Notes: generated by a model from the letters alone, not told the origin. Numbered from the stretch's first letter, positions 23,201 to 33,573 are shown. The stretch: DNA of 64,000 bases from Closterium sp. Naga37s-1 (GCA_947471745.1 CANJKZ010000774.1:1426001-1490000); one strand, 5' to 3'. A program made the numbers and translations.

Positions 23201-24498
23201 GTGTGTGTGGCTACTGTGTGTGTGTGGCTACTGTGTGTGTGTGGCTACTGTGTGTGTGTGGCTACTGTGTGTGTGTGGCTGCTGTGTGTGTGTGGCTGCT
23301 GTGTGTGTGTGGCTACTGTGTGTGTGTGGCTACTGTGTGTGTGTGGCTACTGTGTGTGTGTGGCTACTGTGTGTGTGTGGCTACTGTGTGTGTGTGGCTA
23401 CTGTGTGTGTGTGGCTACTGTGTGTGTGTGGCTACTGTGTGTGTGTGGCTACTGTGTGTGTGTGGCTACTGTGTGTGTGTGGCTACTGTGTGTGTGTGGC
23501 TACTGTGTGTGTGTGGCTACTGTGTGTGTGTGGCTACTGTGTGTGTGTGGCTACTGTGTGTGTGTGGCTACTGTGTGTGTGTGGCTACTGTGTGTGTGTG
23601 GCTGCTGTGTGTGTGTGGCTGCTGGGTGTGTGTGGCTACTGTGTGTGTGTGGCTACTGTGTGTGTGTGGCTACTGTGTGTGTGTGGCTACTGTGTGTGTG
23701 TGGCTACTGTGTGTGTGTGGCTACTGTGTGTGTGTGGCTACTGTGTGTGTGTGGCTACTGTGTGTGTGTGGCTACTGTGTGTGTGTGGCTGCTGGGTGTG
23801 CGTGGCTGCTGGGTGTGCATGGCTGCTGGGCGGGCATGGCATGGTGGGGGGCAGGTGAAGGCGCGGCTGGAGACGCACAACGCCAACGTGGCCAGCGTGC
23901 TCGATGTGTACGCCGGCAAGCTCGTGCAGGTGGGATGCGGTGTAGAGCGGTGCGGAAGGTGGCAATTGAGATTCTGGAGGAACGAGGGGGACTGTATGGC
24001 GTGAAGTGAATGAGAGTGCATGGCATGGGATGGCTGGATGTGCACATGGGATGGCAACACTGGATAGAGGATGGTTGCGTGCCATGGCGTGGCTATGGGA
24101 TGGCAATGCCTGGGGTTATTCTTTAAACTATCGCATCCATTCACGTCCTTCCCCTTCAAACTTGTCCCATTCCACAACTGCAGTTTCTGCATTTCGCCTA
24201 TGCATCAATTCCCCATCCTGCCCTCCTTCCTCTGCACCCAACTCCACTGCACCCAACTCCAATACACCCCACTCCACTGCACCCAACTCCACTGCACCCT
24301 CCATTATACCCGCCGCCACTGCACCCCACTCCACTCCACTACACCTCCCTCACCGCGCCCGCCCTCCACCATGGACCCCCCTGCATGGCATTGCGCTGTG
24401 AGGAGCAGGTGAACGGGCACCGCTCCAAGGATGAGGTGTTTGGCGACATTGACTCCATTCTCACCCGCCTGCAACAAGGCCACCTCTCTTTTGACTAG
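17271..24498 (+). CDS. Adenylate kinase, chloroplast AK5-like, seven exons
   Basis: The enzyme catalyses ATP + AMP to 2 ADP, probably in the plastid. Exons are 17271-17483 (donor uncertain, alternative 17414), 17838-17978, 18477-18605, 21926-22060, 22620-22766, 23855-23929 and 24409-24498, about 309 residues. All introns are phase 0. Visible motifs are the P-loop [10 protein letters not shown], the AMP-site [20 protein letters not shown] (DGFPR type), the lid start VGRRLDP and the [11 protein letters not shown] arginine finger region. The order and wording match the plant plastid kinase known from Arabidopsis At5g35170. Unlike that protein, this one stops right after the kinase domain, with no DUF1995 tail. 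The first exon is Ser/Ala/Arg-rich and poor in acids, as in a transit peptide; it rests on a good ATG and a pyrimidine-rich acceptor at 17837. A hAT transposon sits in the third intron and a minisatellite in the fifth. UMP/CMP kinase is less likely given the motifs. Confidence 0.88.
18797..18860. repeat. Left subterminal repeats of the hAT element
   Basis: Several TATACGCT/AGCGTATA motifs in both orientations lie next to the left terminus, ending in TATCCGCTTA. The mirror set is at 21570-21650. Confidence 0.7.
19116..21233 (-). CDS. hAT family transposase (BED finger, DUF659, hAT dimerisation domain)
   Basis: This is a single open frame of 705 residues from an ATG at 21233. It would cut and paste the surrounding element. 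In order it has a BED-type zinc finger around residues 35-75 (C-x2-C in ECKYC, then QHLSSW), a DUF659/RNase H-like core beginning near [15 protein letters not shown] (first acidic residue), a second acidic site in [13 protein letters not shown], and a C-terminal hAT domain with [20 protein letters not shown], whose CER carries the expected catalytic Glu. The end is strongly acidic ([15 protein letters not shown]). The length is normal for plant hAT transposases and no break is seen. A small in-frame upstream extension lacks an ATG, hence this start. Confidence 0.93.
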   Translation of the reverse strand: MSSPPCTPPSVQTVQSSWSVQPEGREYLPVMDHAVFKHFSIIKRVEGKAQQYECKYCFNVFTGAVIRCAQHLSSWKGMKRREVMLCKEAPQDVRKEMRTKYENLAAANEEKRRATSAAVAAVQAGGGKRRITDYLEGDAAAAKRDAHEGLALMFAACRIPEITINHPLFVNAMLLVNRAGPGYVPPKRSFIGGAGLVAVRKGIEQGLMGIKTSWKKTGVTIASDMMTDKCGRAQANVLLINDSGAVFKEAIDCGMERKTGGYVAGILQPVVEEVGPENVVAFCMDGGLNYAVAVQELIAKWPHIQQVPCATHVMDLLQEDVGKMGWAKGVVDRTGEMISFMRNHHWTRAYLRTPELVEGKVLQPLKPAGTRFGTQYIDVSRLCELRSTLNAMVLTYRWKEWAVGSRKEAAETFAARVLDAAWWRTAEFFCKLMKLPYKAMRQTDADAKGMMGRLYDVMLQLTEDVNNLLDEDEEQLSSTDKVQIRRIIKNRWDNNLACAMHVADRILNPANQEEDIFGSDAECTRVFKAFINQHVEFLIGHDGKGREEGVDYLLALGDGLRAFLDLKGSFGMPEALAQRAKVKAGKYSMVKWWQWNGTDAPHLMSLAVRVLSQPVSASPCERGWGTWDAVHTARRNRLGSAKCQDLVFVAHNWNVVRNWHSRADVMPNLVPGIGDEPPIPEGYNGLDETEVEEEGEDDVLEDEYA
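21570..21650. repeat. Right subterminal repeats of the hAT element
   Basis: Repeated GCGTATAGC and GTATACGC motifs plus TATCCGCTAA mirror the left end. They are likely binding sites for the transposase. Confidence 0.7.
22976..23815 (+). repeat. 15-bp minisatellite in the fifth intron of the adenylate kinase gene
   Basis: About 55 nearly identical copies of TGTGTGTGTGGCTAC fill most of the intron between 22766 and 23855. A few copies read GGCTGC. Because the unit is 15 bp it keeps several frames open, which produces long Cys/Val/Trp-rich translations that are not real proteins. The array stops about 40 bases before the exon at 23855. Confidence 0.95.
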
Positions 24499-24971
24499 AA
24501 GCGCCCACGTTCAAGCAGCCTAGGCAAAGCCTAGAAGTGTAGATGTGTTTGTAATTATATTTGCAGAAGTCCTCTGTTAACCTAGGCAACAACTAGTACT
24601 ACTGGTTTCCTATGGCTCCAGCTATGGTTCACTACTCATCTTCTACACATCAAATACACATGGGCTGGTATTGCCTGGCTTGGCACTGGTGCCATTGTGC
24701 TGACTTGCACGGCCACTCTTAAGAACAGCCACCAGTGGCAGTGGTAGAGACAGGTGCGGGTGAGGATTGGTATGCGCCATAGTGTGGGTGGAACCCCACA
24801 CTCATGGGAGTGTGGAGCCATCGCTATCTCGCATCATGCATGTTGGAATGGTGGTGGCAGCGCTGCCCTGCGTTGCACTGCTCCCCACCCACCCTCAGCA
24901 ACTGCATGCAAGGGCAGGGCACACTTGGAAGTAGTAGGAGCAGTGGGAGCAGGCGGAGCAGGCAGGGCGGG
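24499..24971. other. Convergent intergenic spacer
   Basis: These 473 bases separate the stops of two converging genes and must hold both 3' ends. No further gene, RNA or repeat is recognised. Confidence 0.5.
24550..24554 (+). terminator. Possible polyadenylation signal TGTAA of the adenylate kinase gene
   Basis: TGTAA lies 52 bases after the stop codon at 24496-24498. TGTAA is the common poly(A) signal of chlorophyte algae; its use in this organism is an assumption. Confidence 0.3.
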
Positions 24972-27900
24972 TCACTTGGCCTGGGAGGCGAGCCACTGCT
25001 GCTTGCTCATGGGTCGCAGGAAGCCAGTGGCCTTCTCCTTGCCAATGCTTGTGAATGCTCCCCCGTAGTCGTGCCCTGGGTACACCCTGCACCGCATCCA
25101 GGGGTGGGTCACACACAACAACAGGGCAGAGGCGAAAGGCGGTTGGAGAGGGTGCAGTTTGTTGTGGTGAGGGTCACGGGGTACATGGTGGTGGCGAAGG
25201 CATAGTGTGCTGAGTGGCAGCACATGGGCACATGGCAGCAATGCTGGGAGGGGTGCGACTGGCACGGCAAGGAAGACGAATGAACGCTGTAGGTTTTTAC
25301 CTGCTTCACTTTGCTCTCACCTGGTGTCGGGCGGCAGCGCTGCGAGCTTCTGCAGGCTGTCATACATGGCTTCCCGATTGCAGTCTGGTAGGTCCAGGCG
25401 CCCACAGCTGTGACGGGCGGCAGAGTGGACAAGCGGGGCATGTAGTGGGAATGGCAAGATGAGGATGAGGTGATGCTTGTTTTTTGGGTGCTCTCTGCTT
25501 GATGCTCTCTGCTTGATGCTCTCTGCTTGATGCAGCAGCGACGCACGATTGAGAGCTCACTCAAAACAAGTTTGCAAAGCAAGGGAAGAGGGAGGGACGA
25601 AATTATATCCACAGAGGCAGCGATGGGGTGGAATGAGAGGAAGCAGAGATGCACACGCATGGAGGGCAGCACGCATGAGTGATGCCCAAAATTCCCATGG
25701 CAGGAGATTTGACTTGGCCTCGCACTCTTGCATTGCTCCGCTAGCACACCACATGAGCATGGCCCACTCACTCGAGGTGGTGCCTTAAAGGGCACAGTCA
25801 GCGAGTTGCAATGGAATGAGGGGAGTGGAGCGAATTGGGGTGATATTAGAGAATGGACTGGAGCGGAAACAGTTGTTTGTCTAAAGCTCGTGCGTGAAGG
25901 GGCTTCGTGATTACAGTGGCCCCGCTGCTGACAAGTGCTGACGCTTGCTGACAGCAAATGGACAGGGCTTCGGACTTACCTCCCGATAAAAAGGGTGTCT
26001 CCTGATATTAGAACACCGTCATCATGGCCCGGCGCTCTGCAGGCAGCGAGCAAACAAGCAGGTGGGCGCAAGAGAATGAGAGTGCAGATACGTGGGTGGC
26101 GGGGTGACGGCATATGCATGTGGGTGGCGGGGTGACGGCATATGCATGTGGGTGGCGGGGTGACGGCATATGCATGTGGGTGGCGGGGTGATGGCATATG
26201 CATGGGGGTGGTGCTCGCTGCACTGAACGTGTGTGCCTGGCTCCTCTAGATGTCATGAGTGATTCCCATGCATCCAACGTGCTGCCTTACAGGGGCCATG
26301 CACAAGCAACACGCAGACAGCATGACGCCGTCACATGGGCTTGTGCACGCTCGCCCAGTAGTGGTAGATAAGGAATGTGTGAGAAAGTGTCTGTGCAGGC
26401 TGTAATGGAGCACCCATGTGCACCCAACACACAGCCCACCGCCCATGCAAGTATGCACAATGCGCCGAGTGTGTTAGAACATGGGATTCATGCACATGGG
26501 TGGGGCATGCACCTGCATGTGTAACATGCCCACACAGCATTCTTCTACAATTATTCACTTGAACGCATCTCGCACCGTTCAATGTGGATGCACTGGCTAC
26601 CAGGCGTGTGACCGGGTGTGTGGATGAAGCGCAGCGACACCGCCCCCACCTCTATTGTCGCCCCATCCTGCCCTCGCCACGCCATTGCCAATCACCGACC
26701 ATGAGCATGAACGGAACAAGGCATGAGCCGGACAGGAAACACAACAAACAAGGAGGCACATAAGGATTGCAAAACAACCACGGCTGCACATACCCCTGAC
26801 TGGAAAGCGCTTGGCAATGGCTGACATGGTGTTCGCCATTTTTCCAAAAGCTATGCATGGTTTGGTTTGAGGATGCTAGGCTAGTGAAAATATGAGGGAG
26901 AGCATGATGCGAAACACACTTGCACCACAAGTGGAGGCACAGTTCTTTCTTGCGGTGGGTGAGGGAAGTGCTTTCAGGGAGATGCACCCGCTATCGGCTC
27001 AAATGCGTGTTGGCATCACACCATGCATACCATTCCAAGCTGCCATTCCATCCCATGCCACCATACCACCACCATACCGCCACCATACCTCCACCATACC
27101 TCCACCATACCTTCACCATACCTCTGCCATACCTCTGCCATATCTCCATCATACCTCCGCCCTGCCATACCTCAGCCACATCTCCGACATACCTCCACAA
27201 TACCTCCACCATACTTCCGCCATACCCCCGCCACACCTCTGCCATACTTCCGCCATAGCTCCGCCATACCTCCACCATACCTCTGCCATATCTCTATACC
27301 TCCACCATACCTCCGCCATACCTCCGCCATACCTCCACCATACCTCTGCCATATCCCCACCATACCTCCACCATACCTCCGCCATACCTCTGCCATACCT
27401 TAGCCATATCTCCACCATACCTCCGCGATACCCCCACCATATCTGCACCACACCTCCACCATACCTCCACAGTACCTCCACCGTACCTCCACCATACCTG
27501 GACCTCCACAATGGAGTCACTGGGAACGCCATTCTTGGATCGCAGCAGCGCCGCATCGTGCTTGTTGGCAAACACCTGTGTGGGGGGTCAGCGCCACAGC
27601 GGTGGGGGGTCAGCGGGACGGCGGGTGAGGTGAAGAAGCGGGCAGGGATGCGAGACAGATGACAACCGTGACAATCACTCAAGCTTTGTGACTATCCACT
27701 CACCATGCGAGGTGGCACACCTTCTGGGCCATGACGAGACATGCATCCCCAAACCCAAGCGTCCGCTGGCATGGAATCTTGAAACTCGACTGCGTCGCTG
27801 CCAAGCCTGTGCTGCTCAATGCGTTCACAATACTAGCGCTGCAGCACCTTTCACAATACTAGCGCTGCAGCACCTTTCACATCACCTAATGCAGCGGCCG

Positions 27901-30900
27901 CTAGCTGTAGCACTTGAGAGGCAGCACACCTTGAGGCCGTGCGAGGCAGCGAGCTCCTTGATCCCCGGCACCTTGATGCCCAGCGCGTCAAAGGGGGGCG
28001 GTGGCATGCCGCCCGTGTGGTCAAAATGGTAGTGCGTTACCACTGCTCCCACCTGAGGAGAGGAAAGGGTGGGCAGCGTTGGGGGCGAGGGGCAAGGCGC
28101 ACGGATGAGGGCAAGAGAGAGATGGTTCGTGTTGCATTGAGAGAGAAGGGGGCGGGAACGGAGGGAGATGAGACAAAGGGCAATGGGGCGTCATACAAAG
28201 GAAACAGTCAAAAGCACCCTGCAGTGGCATGCCATGGCATGCCACAGCCTGGGTTAGAGCACTCACCAGCTTCACTCTCTCCGCCTCTGCGTATCGCAGA
28301 ATGCCCTGCCAGGCGAGGCCAGGCGAGGCGAGGCGAGGCGGGACCCCACAGAGGCGAAAAATGTGAGGAAGGGGGGGCGGTTGGCCGACATGACACAGTG
28401 GCACACACAGAGAGCGTGGGGTGGGTGAGCGGGGATGGGAACGGAGGTGCGCACCGGTTGAGCGGGTTTGCGAGGAATCCATGTACAGGAATGGTGGGGA
28501 GCACGGCAAAGTGGACCCGAAAGTATCAAGAAAGCGCACAGGCCTCCGCAAGAAGCGAGCATGGAAAGTGATTACACGGTCACACGGTCAAGCGCACCAA
28601 GCCTCTGCACAGCACTGATCAAAGCAGCAGAGCGGCAGAGCAGCAAGGCGCCTCACCTCAACGTCCCATGCACCGTCCACGACAATGGCCTCTCGGGAGT
28701 GCGCATCGGCCACGAGGTAGATGAAGTTGCGCATCTGCTGCGCACTGCGGTATATCTGCCCCGCATGCACGGTGCGGATGGGGGAGTGCGGGATGTGGGT
28801 TGGGCGGTTGGGGAAATGGGGGGTTGGGGGTGTGGGGATGAGGGGGTGGGCGAGGCAAGAGAGGAGGGGGATGAGGGAAGGTGATGGACGTTGATGGATG
28901 ACAAGGGTGTGCGTGTATGCGTGTGAGTGCATGCAGCATGCCCTTGGGGAGGAGGAAAGGGAGGTGGAGTGTACACGTTTTATGGTGTGCTTGTGGTCAC
29001 ACACAGGAGCAGCAAGGGCAGGGAGGGCGCACCTGGGCAGGCAGGGAGGGCGCACCTGGGCAGGCAGGGAGGGCGCACCTGGGCAGGCAGGGAGGGCCCA
29101 CCTGGGCAGGCAGGGAGGGCCCACCTGGGCAGGCAGGGAGGGCGCACCTGGGACTCGATGACGTTGCGGCCCCGGCCCACACAGAACTCTCTCCCCGCGA
29201 ACAGCTGCCATGCACGGGGCCGCGCACAAGCATGGATGCTGTTCATAACACGGACGCTGAGGCGCTGCATGCCACTGCCCGTGCCTTCATGCCCCTTGCT
29301 CTGCTCTGCTCTGCTCTGCACTACGCTGGATGGAGCAAGGATGTGAATTGCAGATTGCATGATTCTGTAATACAGAGGGGGCGAACGTCACATTGCACAT
29401 ACATGGCATAAATGGCATGAAAGCGAGAGGGGGTGGGGTGCGCGGCGCATGCATGGCACGCCGAGAGCGAGGGAGGGCGCACGTCACCTGGCGCAGCAGG
29501 AAGCCCTGCTGAGCCTCCAGCGCCAACAGCAGACACTGCTTCACCGTCGCATCGTCTGGCGCCTGCTCCGCATGGTGGGGGGCACGAGGGGGACCAAGGG
29601 CCAAGAGAGGGGGGGGAGGAGGGCCAAGGGGGGGGGAGGACCAAGGGGGGGACGGAGGGCCAAAGTTGACGCAATGGTGGGGAGGGAGGGAGTGAGAGGA
29701 TGGAGCAGCAGCAGCAGTAAAGTGAACGACTATCGCAGGCACCTGTTGCATGCCTGGTGTAAACCGTGTATGCAGTGGCAGGTGAAGGGCTGGGAGAAAA
29801 CGGGAGAGATGGAGGTGCATCCCGATTGCCATGGTGAAATGAGCCAAGCGCAGCACCCAGCACAGCAGGCGGCCCTGTTAGGTTAGGCCCATCAGAAATC
29901 ATGCGACTCAGTTGCTTGCTTTCTGAACGTGGAACTGAAAGCACCGGAGGGCGTTTAGATGGGATGGGAGAGAGAAGTTATGCACAGTGCATAGTGCATG
30001 GTGCATGATGTATGGCACATGGCACATGGCGCATGGCGCATGGTGCATGGCATAAGGCACACGGCAGAGCAGGGGAGCAGCTCACCCGGTCCAGTGCCTG
30101 CCGGTACGCCTCCTCCGCCTCGTCGTACCGCTGCAACGCAAACAGCGCCTCGCCCTTCCGGAACCAACCCTGGGAGGATGGGGGGAGATGGGACGAGGAG
30201 GCACAAGAGCGAGCATCCACACATGCATGCATGGGAGGCTGCTTGCACGCATGGGTGGCTGCATGCATGCATGGGAGGATGTGCATGCCATTCCCACCCA
30301 TGTGCCTTGCCCCTCTCACTCCCTTCTTGGCCTCAACACCACCCTGCGCCTCCACCATCCATCCCCCCACCATCCACCCCCCCACCATCCGTCCAAACCA
30401 TGTCAACTCGCCCCCAACCGCCGTGCCCCTGCTTGCTCCACCTGCACGTCGCTGCATTTTGCTCCTCACCCTCAAGCCCGGCCCTTCCCCCCCCCCCACA
30501 CCTTCCTCTCCCCCTCACAGCAGCGCACCTTGTTCCACTCTTCCCGCAGCTCTGTGCACTGCTGCGCCGCCTCCAGCGCCTGGGGGGTGTGTGGCCGTAA
30601 GAGCGGCGGACAGAGGGGGTGGGGGGGGGGGGGAGGGTGGGATGAGAAAAAGACAGGGGAGGGGCAGAAAAACAAAATGAAAGGGGAAGGAATGGACAAC
30701 CGGGGAAAGGGGGCGGCAGAAGACGAGCAGGAGAAGAAACAAGGATGGGCGATGGTGGGGAGGAGCGAAGAGCTTGTATAATCTGGCCTCCGCTCGGTGC
30801 TAGGCGAATGGGAGGTGCCGATGTGGACGGGCGCGAGGAGTGGATGGAAGGAGAGACTGGGGCGGAGAGCATGGGGCGGTTGAACGCAACCTCACGCGCA

Positions 30901-31250
30901 CCATCCCCTTACCCATCTCCCATTCCCCTCCCCATTCACCCCACCCATCGAATGGTCCTTTATTGATATAAGCATCCTTCTCCCCTCTCCCTCCACCCTT
31001 CTCCCTCCCCTCCGTCCCCTCTCCGCCCATCCCCTTCTCTCCGCCTCCCCATTCTCTCCCCCCCCCCGACCTCCTCGCGGTGCCCCAGTTTGAGCAGCGA
31101 GCACGACAGGTTGCTGTGCAGCGACGCCGTCTCGCGCGGCGCCTCGCCGCTCTCCGCGGCGGCTTCCAAGGCGCGCCTGTAGGCGAGCGCGGCGGCGGAG
31201 AACTGCCCCTTCTTGAACGCCTCGTTGCCCTTCTGCTTCAGCGCCTCCAT
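24972..31250 (-). CDS. TPR / metallo-beta-lactamase-fold hydrolase fusion, 13 exons
   Basis: Exons in transcript order are 31250-31071, 30579-30529, 30169-30086, 29562-29488, 29204-29148, 28755-28657, 28305-28267, 28052-27930, 27575-27498, 26667-26576, 26036-25980, 25407-25321 and 25086-24972. All are GT-AG and keep one frame of 378 residues. Residues 1-120 form three TPR units with all five carboxylate-clamp residues of Hop-type TPRs (K5, N9, N47, K77, R81), which predicts docking to the EEVD tail of Hsp70 or Hsp90. Residues about 130-378 are a metallo-beta-lactamase fold with THYHFDH (H202, H204, D206, H207), HTPGHTPGSQC (H282), SGDTLFIGSCGR (D306) and YPGHDY (H346), a full two-metal site. 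The hydrolase half resembles glyoxalase II and persulfide-dioxygenase relatives, in particular bacterial proteins ending PRSLEQWL. The substrate is unknown. No signal or transit peptide is evident, so it is probably cytosolic. The ATG at 31250 has a good GCGGCATGG context. Confidence 0.88.
25488..25533. repeat. 14-bp tandem repeat in an intron of the TPR-hydrolase gene
   Basis: Three copies of TGCTCTCTGCTTGA lie in the intron between exons 11 and 12. Confidence 0.75.
26088..26205. repeat. 28-bp minisatellite in an intron of the TPR-hydrolase gene
   Basis: Four copies of a 28-bp unit containing GGCATATGCATGTGGGTGGC lie in the intron between exons 10 and 11. Confidence 0.85.
27057..27500. repeat. 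11-bp minisatellite abutting the splice donor of exon 9
   Basis: About 38 imperfect copies of ACCATACCTCC are present, GGAGGTATGGT on the transcribed sense. The array begins at the very donor of exon 9 (27498), so each unit carries a copy of the donor-like GTATGG. Confidence 0.88.
29028..29150. repeat. 23-bp minisatellite abutting the splice donor of exon 5
   Basis: Five to six copies of a 23-bp unit, GGCGCACCTGGGCAGGCAG plus GGAG, are present. In the gene's sense each unit contains CAGGTGCGCC, the same sequence as the true donor of exon 5 at 29148. Confidence 0.88.
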
Positions 31251-31711
31251 GCCGCCCGCACGCGCCCGCACGCGGTAACACGTGGCCGGACGCGATAACG
31301 CGTGGCCTGACGCGATGCTACTGAATCACAGCGGCGAATAGATTGGAAGATAGCGATGCCTATCAGCTGTGAATTGTTCCAATGACAAGGGGCACTGTCG
31401 TGTGCTTCATGAGGGCGAGTTTCCAGGTGGGGAAGCACCGATCTGAACACCCCCTTTTCCACACGACAGAATTTATGGTTTGAGAGGTTGAAACTTGAAC
31501 AGACCCTATTTTATATGCTTGTTACGAGTGCAATTGAGCGAGCGAGCTAGAATTGCACTATCGAAGCAAAACGGTACATTGAGCGAAGGCATGAGCGAAG
31601 AATATATAGCGAAGCTAGCGTGGTAACGGTAACGCGAGAATTTGGGGTGCGCTACGGGCATAGTGCAGAGGTTGGGAAATGTCGAGGCGGAGGTCCGGAG
31701 CGCGGGTTACC
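31251..31711 (-). promoter_or_regulatory. Upstream region of the TPR-hydrolase gene
   Basis: This runs from the ATG at 31250 to the LTR of element D at 31712, so the whole promoter may be only about 460 bp. Near the start codon, at 31263-31315, there are two to three copies of a CGCGATAACGCGTGGCC-type repeat. A TATATA lies near 31602-31607. Nothing else is recognised. Confidence 0.35.
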
Positions 31712-32257
31712 TGTCAAGAATGAAAGTGTTGGTTTCACTAAGGTTGGTTGGGGTACATAAACCTAACCCTAACAGTTGTACCCCCTCTAACACACATCAC
31801 TAAGGGTACATTCCTGCGGGGACACTTGTGTCTCAATCACTTTGTGACATCTAAAAACAGCATATACCGTGCCCTGTCACAAAAGCGGATCGCGCTTATG
31901 CGAGTCCCACTGTATTTTACATTGGTTGGCGTGAATTGCGCTTGTGTCGCGGACGAGTTACACGAGGCCCCGTCACATCCCGAAAATCGCACGCGTGTCG
32001 AAATCTCACACTGTACAGCATGCACCTGGACGCCCGAACTGGGCACGTTTCCGCGCGGGGATGGAAACCACTCTGCCCGGGCTGACATATGACTGGTCCT
32101 TCAGCACACACGGTCACATCCCTGCCCGAATGTTTGCCCATCGTTCCAACCACACTGACAGCACGCTCCCGCTCCAATCTGTTCTTCTTCTCCCAACCCG
32201 AGCTTCCTCTTTCTTGTTGCGAAGTCTAGCCAGGGTCTTCTTTGGCACGCTGTAGCC

Positions 32258-33573
32258 ATGGCCCGTAAGCGCAAGAGCGTAGCTAGTTCTGTTGACTTGT
32301 GCCCGCGGGATCTCGACGAGATCCCGTACATTGCTTGGATGAACAAACAAATCGCGGCCGGCCGCAAGCCCGCCGGCCCTTTGCCCGAAGGAGCGCCTGG
32401 TGCGGGGGACACCTCGTTCGAAGCCCCGCGCGATGTCCCTACCCGCGGACGCCGTCATGCCGACCGGGTTGCCTCATCCCGCGTCAACGACGATGCTGCC
32501 TTCGATGACGATGATGACGCCGCGGACTCTGATTACAACGAGTGCGACGAGGCCTGCGAAGACGACGCGGACTCTGGCGAGGAGCAGGACAAGGGCATGT
32601 CCCCCTCCGAGGATGAAGTTGACGCCGACGAGGACGCCGATGACGACGAGGACGCTCCCGAAGAGGCCCAGCCTGCGTCCCCGGCTCCTCGTCGCGGCCG
32701 TGCGTCTGCCGCTGCGAGAACCAAGACTGCTGCTAAGGGCGGGGAACCTCCGCGTGCCGCTGCCAAGACCCGTAACTTGCATCCTGTTAAGCGGAGCGTG
32801 TGGTCCCCCCGCGAGAACACAATCTTCGTGGCTGCGCGTTGGTTCATGAAGGACGAGCTCGGGCCCCTCCTCGGGAAGCAGGGCTCTCAGTACTGGGCCC
32901 GCCTCGCGCGTCACCTCGAGAAGGAGAATCCCGGTTGGGTGCGCGGTGTAAACGCGCTTCAGAAGCAGTGGCGCAATCTTGTGAACATGTACAAGCAGAT
33001 CAAGAAGGGGGAAAAGGCGAGCGGCAAGGGTGCCGTGTGCAAGCCCCACTGGTACCCGTACATGGCGCTTTTCCAGAACAACAAGGCGGCGGGCAACCCT
33101 CACGCCGTCGACGGTGGCGGTGCGGCACACGTCAACGTGCCGTGCGGGTACGCGGTCCCGTCCACTTCGGCGCCCCGCACCTCTACGCCGACATTCACTG
33201 GTATGTACGTGTTCCGCCGCCACAGGGAACTCCTACATCGAAGCGCCCACGTGTGGCAGAGACGGCGACGATGGCCGCTGCAAAGCTGGTGTGCGAGACG
33301 ATCAAAGGCTGCCACTCAGACGCCATGAGCAGGCTCGGAGGCCTCGTCCGCGCGTGGATGGATCAGGACGCGCGTATTGCTCGGGAACGCGTGCAGCAGC
33401 CCGCACCCTCCCCGCATGTCCGCGACGACATCCCTGCCCACGCGGACAACATGACCGACTCGCACGCCGCCGAAGGCGGCGACGACGGCTGGCTTCGTCG
33501 CGGGCAGGCGGGCGAAGACCCCTCTAACCCAGATGCGGGTGAGGAGGTGTGGGTCCGCGGCGCCGCCGAGTGA
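32258..33573 (+). CDS. Harbinger SANT/Myb-like DNA-binding accessory protein
   Basis: It starts at an ATG in a GCCATGGCC context. Residues about 70-150 are very acidic (Asp/Glu runs), then a basic Ala/Arg/Lys stretch. A trihelix/SANT-type domain follows near residues 185-260, with the tryptophans of RSVWSPREN, ARWFMK, QYWARL and KQWRNLV. In Harbinger elements this protein binds the transposon ends and carries the transposase into the nucleus. The frame changes between about 33137 and 33235, after which SKRPRVAETATMAAAKL continues to the stop at 33573. This is either an 89-bp intron with a weak donor at 33137 or a frameshift. Confidence 0.8.

Noticed and set aside
22144-24009. Long open frames rich in Cys, Val and Trp
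   Set aside because: They are translations of the 15-bp intron minisatellite; three staggered frames give the same kind of repeat and real kinase exons flank them in another context.
27585-27625. Apparent duplicated GTGGGGGGTCAGCG motif next to exon 9 as a regulatory site
   Set aside because: Two short copies beside the splice acceptor; more simply explained as another local tandem duplication in an intron.
33201-33225. A 25-base GT-AG intron in the SANT gene
   Set aside because: Too short for a spliceosomal intron, and it does not restore the downstream frame.
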